From Chionoecetes opilio (Eukaryota; Arthropoda; Malacostraca; Decapoda; Majidae), in contig JACEEZ010021714.1 of the NCBI GenBank assembly GCA_016584305.1, forward strand, positions 253,501 through 317,500: DNA of 64,000 bases, written 5' to 3'. Position numbers and translations under genes: made by a program. Positions 61,103 through 64,000 of this stretch are shown piece after piece (positions within the stretch are counted from its first letter, which is position 1; every line of letters begins with the position of its first letter). Under the pieces are notes generated by a model. It did no database searches and had not been told where the DNA came from. It worked only from the letters and a program-made list of their open reading frames with translations.

Positions 61103-61590
61103 CCCATTCATTCCTCTCACTCCCTCCCTTTCTCTCTCTATTACCTTACGTTGCAGAAATATGAAGTTAGCAACCAAATAAAGCGTTGTTTGGCCAAAAA
61201 ATCCTCCCCTTCCTCCTCCCAGCTGCCTGCACACGCGTCCTGTCCCCTTGCCGGCTCGATCTCGACTGTCGCTCGTACCGGAGTACCCAAGGAACTCAAA
61301 CACTGCTTCGAAACACTAAACCTTTCCCTTATTACCTTCCCACGCCCTTACCAGCTGACCTTTGACCAACAATTCTTGACCTGTAACACTATCTAAGTCT
61401 TAAATGTTAGTAAATGTCAGTTAGTAATAGTGCTGGTATAGTTTTATAGTATTTTTTTTAAAAAGTGTATATTGATAGGGTTCGTCAGTGCTTCAAACTC
61501 ATTAACATCGTCACAGAGAATTGTTGGTAGGATATATATGTATTTATTTTTACTACGTAGTTTGTGGGTTGTTAAAGGATTGGATTGCTT
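61103..61590. other. Noncoding, nothing recognised
   Basis: Short open frames only. TCCCTCCC and CTCTCTCT runs near 61120-61140. Confidence 0.45.
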
Positions 61591-61596
61591 TGTTGG

Positions 61597-61862
61597 CAGT
61601 GGCGTAGCTAGGTATCTATCAATGGGGGGGGGGGGGCATCTGGGGGAGCACTAGGCAAGCGGAGCTCAGGGGCCACACTGAGGCCACATAGACGGGTAGT
61701 TATAAGGGCATATTCTAAGATCATATCAGTGGTGGGTATTAGAGCATTATACAGGATACTCCAGCCATGGCCAGTGGGGGGGCATCTGAAGGGGCACAAG
61801 ATTCTCATGGGGGAGCACGTGTCCCCCCCCCGCCCCCATGTCCCCCCGTAGCTACGCCACTG
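61597..61862. mobile_element. CAGTGGCGTAGCTA MITE 3
   Basis: 266 bp, ends CAGTGGCGTAGCTAGG and, inverted, CAGTGGCGTAGCTACGGG. Internal GGGGG runs and ATGGCCAGTG shared with MITE 1, showing they are one family. Confidence 0.75.
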
Positions 61863-62445
61863 TACCCACCGCATCTACTACACTCATACATACTCGCCTT
61901 TAAAGATCTGTGAAAAGAAATATCCTTAGTACAGTTTTATTTCAGGTACAAACATACTTGATGGATATGTTCATGTATAAAAATATATTCAAAATTCACT
62001 TGTCTCATGTGTGGCTGTACTTACCTACTGACAACAGGTCTACAAAAATATTCTCACTATCCACTAATACTTGGTTATAATACAGCAGCGCTAAGTAATA
62101 CACAGAGCAGTAATACGTAGGGTAGTATGGGCCCAGGATGACAAGATAGATATAGGAATAGATAAAACAAAATAATGATGATAAAACAGAGTGTGGAACA
62201 AATCCACAGCCTGATCCTGGCATCTTATTCAATCCTCCTTTGTAGCGGCACTTCACTACATCAAGGCCTTGGCAAGTCAAGTGTCATCAAAATAAGAAAA
62301 TAAAAAAGGAAATACTACAATGGGAGTCAACACTTTGATATTCCACATATCATTGCCATTCATATTAATTACAGGTATAATTTTAGCTAAGGGATTTGCA
62401 TCAGATTCGATCAGAATATAGTATACAGGAAACCAAGAAGACAGA
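61863..62445. other. AT-rich noncoding stretch
   Basis: No supported gene or repeat. Short frames only. Confidence 0.45.
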
Positions 62446-62449
62446 GAGC

Positions 62450-62615
62450 TACCGGTAGAGTATGTGAGAGAAAGGAGCGAGAGGAGCATGAGGTTTGAGC
62501 ATGCAAGGAGGGAATGCAATGACAGGAATAAATGGAGACTGTTCTGTGCCGGCCATGCCCTTAAGGGAGTTCTTAGGAACGGGCATCAGAGATAGATATA
62601 TGGATAGATAGACAA
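62450..62615 (+). mobile_element. LINE 3'-end fragment with (GATA)n tail
   Basis: Plus strand reads EYVRERSERSMRFEHARREC, then WRLFCAGHALKGVLRNGHQR, a stop and AGATAGATAT... tail. It is a homolog, in opposite orientation, of 60340-60570, and better preserved. Confidence 0.75.
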
Positions 62616-64000
62616 AGAGTTGATGGTGATTAGAGTATATATCCTGTAACAGAGCTGCCATTTGGTAGTCACTTTACCATGCCTGATGCCCTTGTAAAAG
62701 TTACCAACTCCTAATAACATGAAGATGACATCACTGAGTGTCATCTTCACCATCTTGAATGCCTTTGCTAACACGGGCAGGTGGAGGATCAAAACTTGGG
62801 GAACAGAAAACACTTGAAATTTTTCTCAACGCAGGGAGCCACACTAGTCATGTCATGCAGCTCTGAGCTTCACATTACATAACACAACTACAAATGTGTG
62901 TAATCATTGCTGTGCTGGGCCCTGGACAGCCACAGGGCCCAGCATCAAGGCGGTCACTGTGTTCTGTCACGCTGCAGTCACAGGGCTTCTTGCACTGCCA
63001 CTGTGAGGGCTGCACTCATTTCTGAAGTTATCGTGATATGTAAATAACAATAAGGTATCTTTCGTGGAAGTTCTGGTCATCAACATTAAAGATATTTACA
63101 GGAACAGGCAAGTTTCTACAAATTACAACCTGAATGAGCGTGGCATTCTAGTGGACAGTCTCAATGGAGATCCAGCTTCTTGGCTGCCACACCATCGGGA
63201 TATAAAGTTCCTTTGTAGAAATTCATTATAATTCATATTTCGATCATTCTCAATGGCTTCCTTTCAATAGAAATGCATTGCTTGATTCATGTTTGGCATA
63301 AAATCTTCTATCGTCAGAAATTCACACAAAAAGTTTTTCTTGAAATGTAATTTAAATCAATCTAAATCCTGCAAGTAGACTAAGTTTATGCAGACTTGCC
63401 GATCTACAAAACTAAGAAATTCTACAAAACAACATGTCAAATCTGAGACGTTATCTTAGGCACTTTAGAGTTTGTGGTTACCATGCTGCTTAGCTTACTG
63501 TGATCATAACTTTGTTCAAAAACCTCGAACATGAGGCAAGCCAGCACAACACCATCGAGTGGGACCCACAGTGGAGGACCAACAGACCTTGATAACATTG
63601 CTCGCACCTTAATATCTCTGGTCCTTGCCTCGAGGTCAAACTGTTTCCTGCTCCTCCTTGTCTTGCCTCAGGACGCGCCGCTGACTGATGTCCACGGAGA
63701 TAAAGTTGTGATGGAGAAGAGGTCTGGGTGGTGGTTGTGGTCACTTTCCCTGTGACGACAATTGCCTGACTGGTGAGGAAGGTTTGATGCTTCACCTGGT
63801 GCTTGAATCCACCCTGAGGCACCAGCATGATGCGTCACCACATGTCCACATCCACCTGACCTTCTTGAGGGCTGAGCAGGTGGTGGCTGGCAAATGGGTC
63901 ACACGGTCCTCAAGCCTTGCCTGATCTGCAACGTAATTCAACATTTATGTGCAAAAGATAGAGGTACATTGTTTTGTGAGGCAGCCTTAAGGACAAATAT
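62616..64000. other. Unassigned sequence at the window end
   Basis: A minus-strand frame at 63490-63828 (112 codons, Ser/Thr/Gln rich, e.g. KVTTTTTQTSSPSQLYLRG) is the longest open stretch. It has no recognised domain and no clear splice sites, so I do not call it a gene. A GCACTGTGAGGGCTGCAC-type CA/GC-rich patch lies at 62900-63010. Confidence 0.4.

Noticed and set aside
63490..63828. 112-codon minus frame as a gene
   Set aside because: No recognised domain, no convincing splice or start context. Ser/Thr/Gln-rich composition can arise by chance in such sequence.

Overview
This is eukaryotic, repeat-dense, intron-rich DNA. It is most likely from an arthropod and probably a decapod crustacean. 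The reasons are many short interstitial TTAGG/CCTAA runs (the arthropod telomere motif), large introns full of degenerate non-LTR retrotransposons and small DNA transposons, and animal-type proteins with GT-AG introns. The species call is inference.

Two genes are recognised. (1) A cytoplasmic tryptophanyl-tRNA synthetase (WARS1) lies on the minus strand between 51677 and 35639 in nine coding exons whose splice phases all agree (498 codons). A plausible noncoding first exon with a TATA box lies near 59218-59355. Its first coding exon encodes an eEF1-beta-like GST-C-type domain rather than the WHEP domain of vertebrate TrpRS. (2) An HMGA-like AT-hook chromatin protein of 92 residues lies on the plus strand, with exons 19909-20106 and 25576-25656. 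Its terminal exon and about 2 kb of surroundings are duplicated at 1-2097 (about 1% different by eye). I infer a roughly 25-kb tandem duplication whose first copy lies mostly upstream of the window. A third, unrecognised plus-strand gene (6349-7756, four phase-compatible exons) encodes a basic, proline/serine-rich protein with a strongly acidic tail.

Layout: 1-2100 duplicated HMGA 3' region; 2.8-6.3 kb a minus-strand LINE broken by a Harbinger-like element and a 1.4-kb palindrome; 6.3-7.8 kb the unknown gene; 7.8-9.7 kb local duplications and a MITE; 12.2-12.6 kb a promoter-like region with two E2F-type sites; 12.9-18.9 kb inverted-repeat elements, including P-like and Tc1-like transposase remnants; 19.9-25.7 kb HMGA; 27.1-35.1 kb nested transposons and a 37-bp minisatellite; 35.6-51.7 kb WARS1 coding exons, with a 5.6-kb 36-bp minisatellite in the first coding intron; 51.7-59.4 kb WARS1 upstream intron with a foldback element; 59.4-64 kb TTAGG-rich repeats, MITEs and LINE 3' ends.

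Most long open frames here are produced by tandem repeats (36-bp, 37-bp, 15-bp and GA arrays) and are not genes. I saw no tRNA, rRNA or CRISPR locus.
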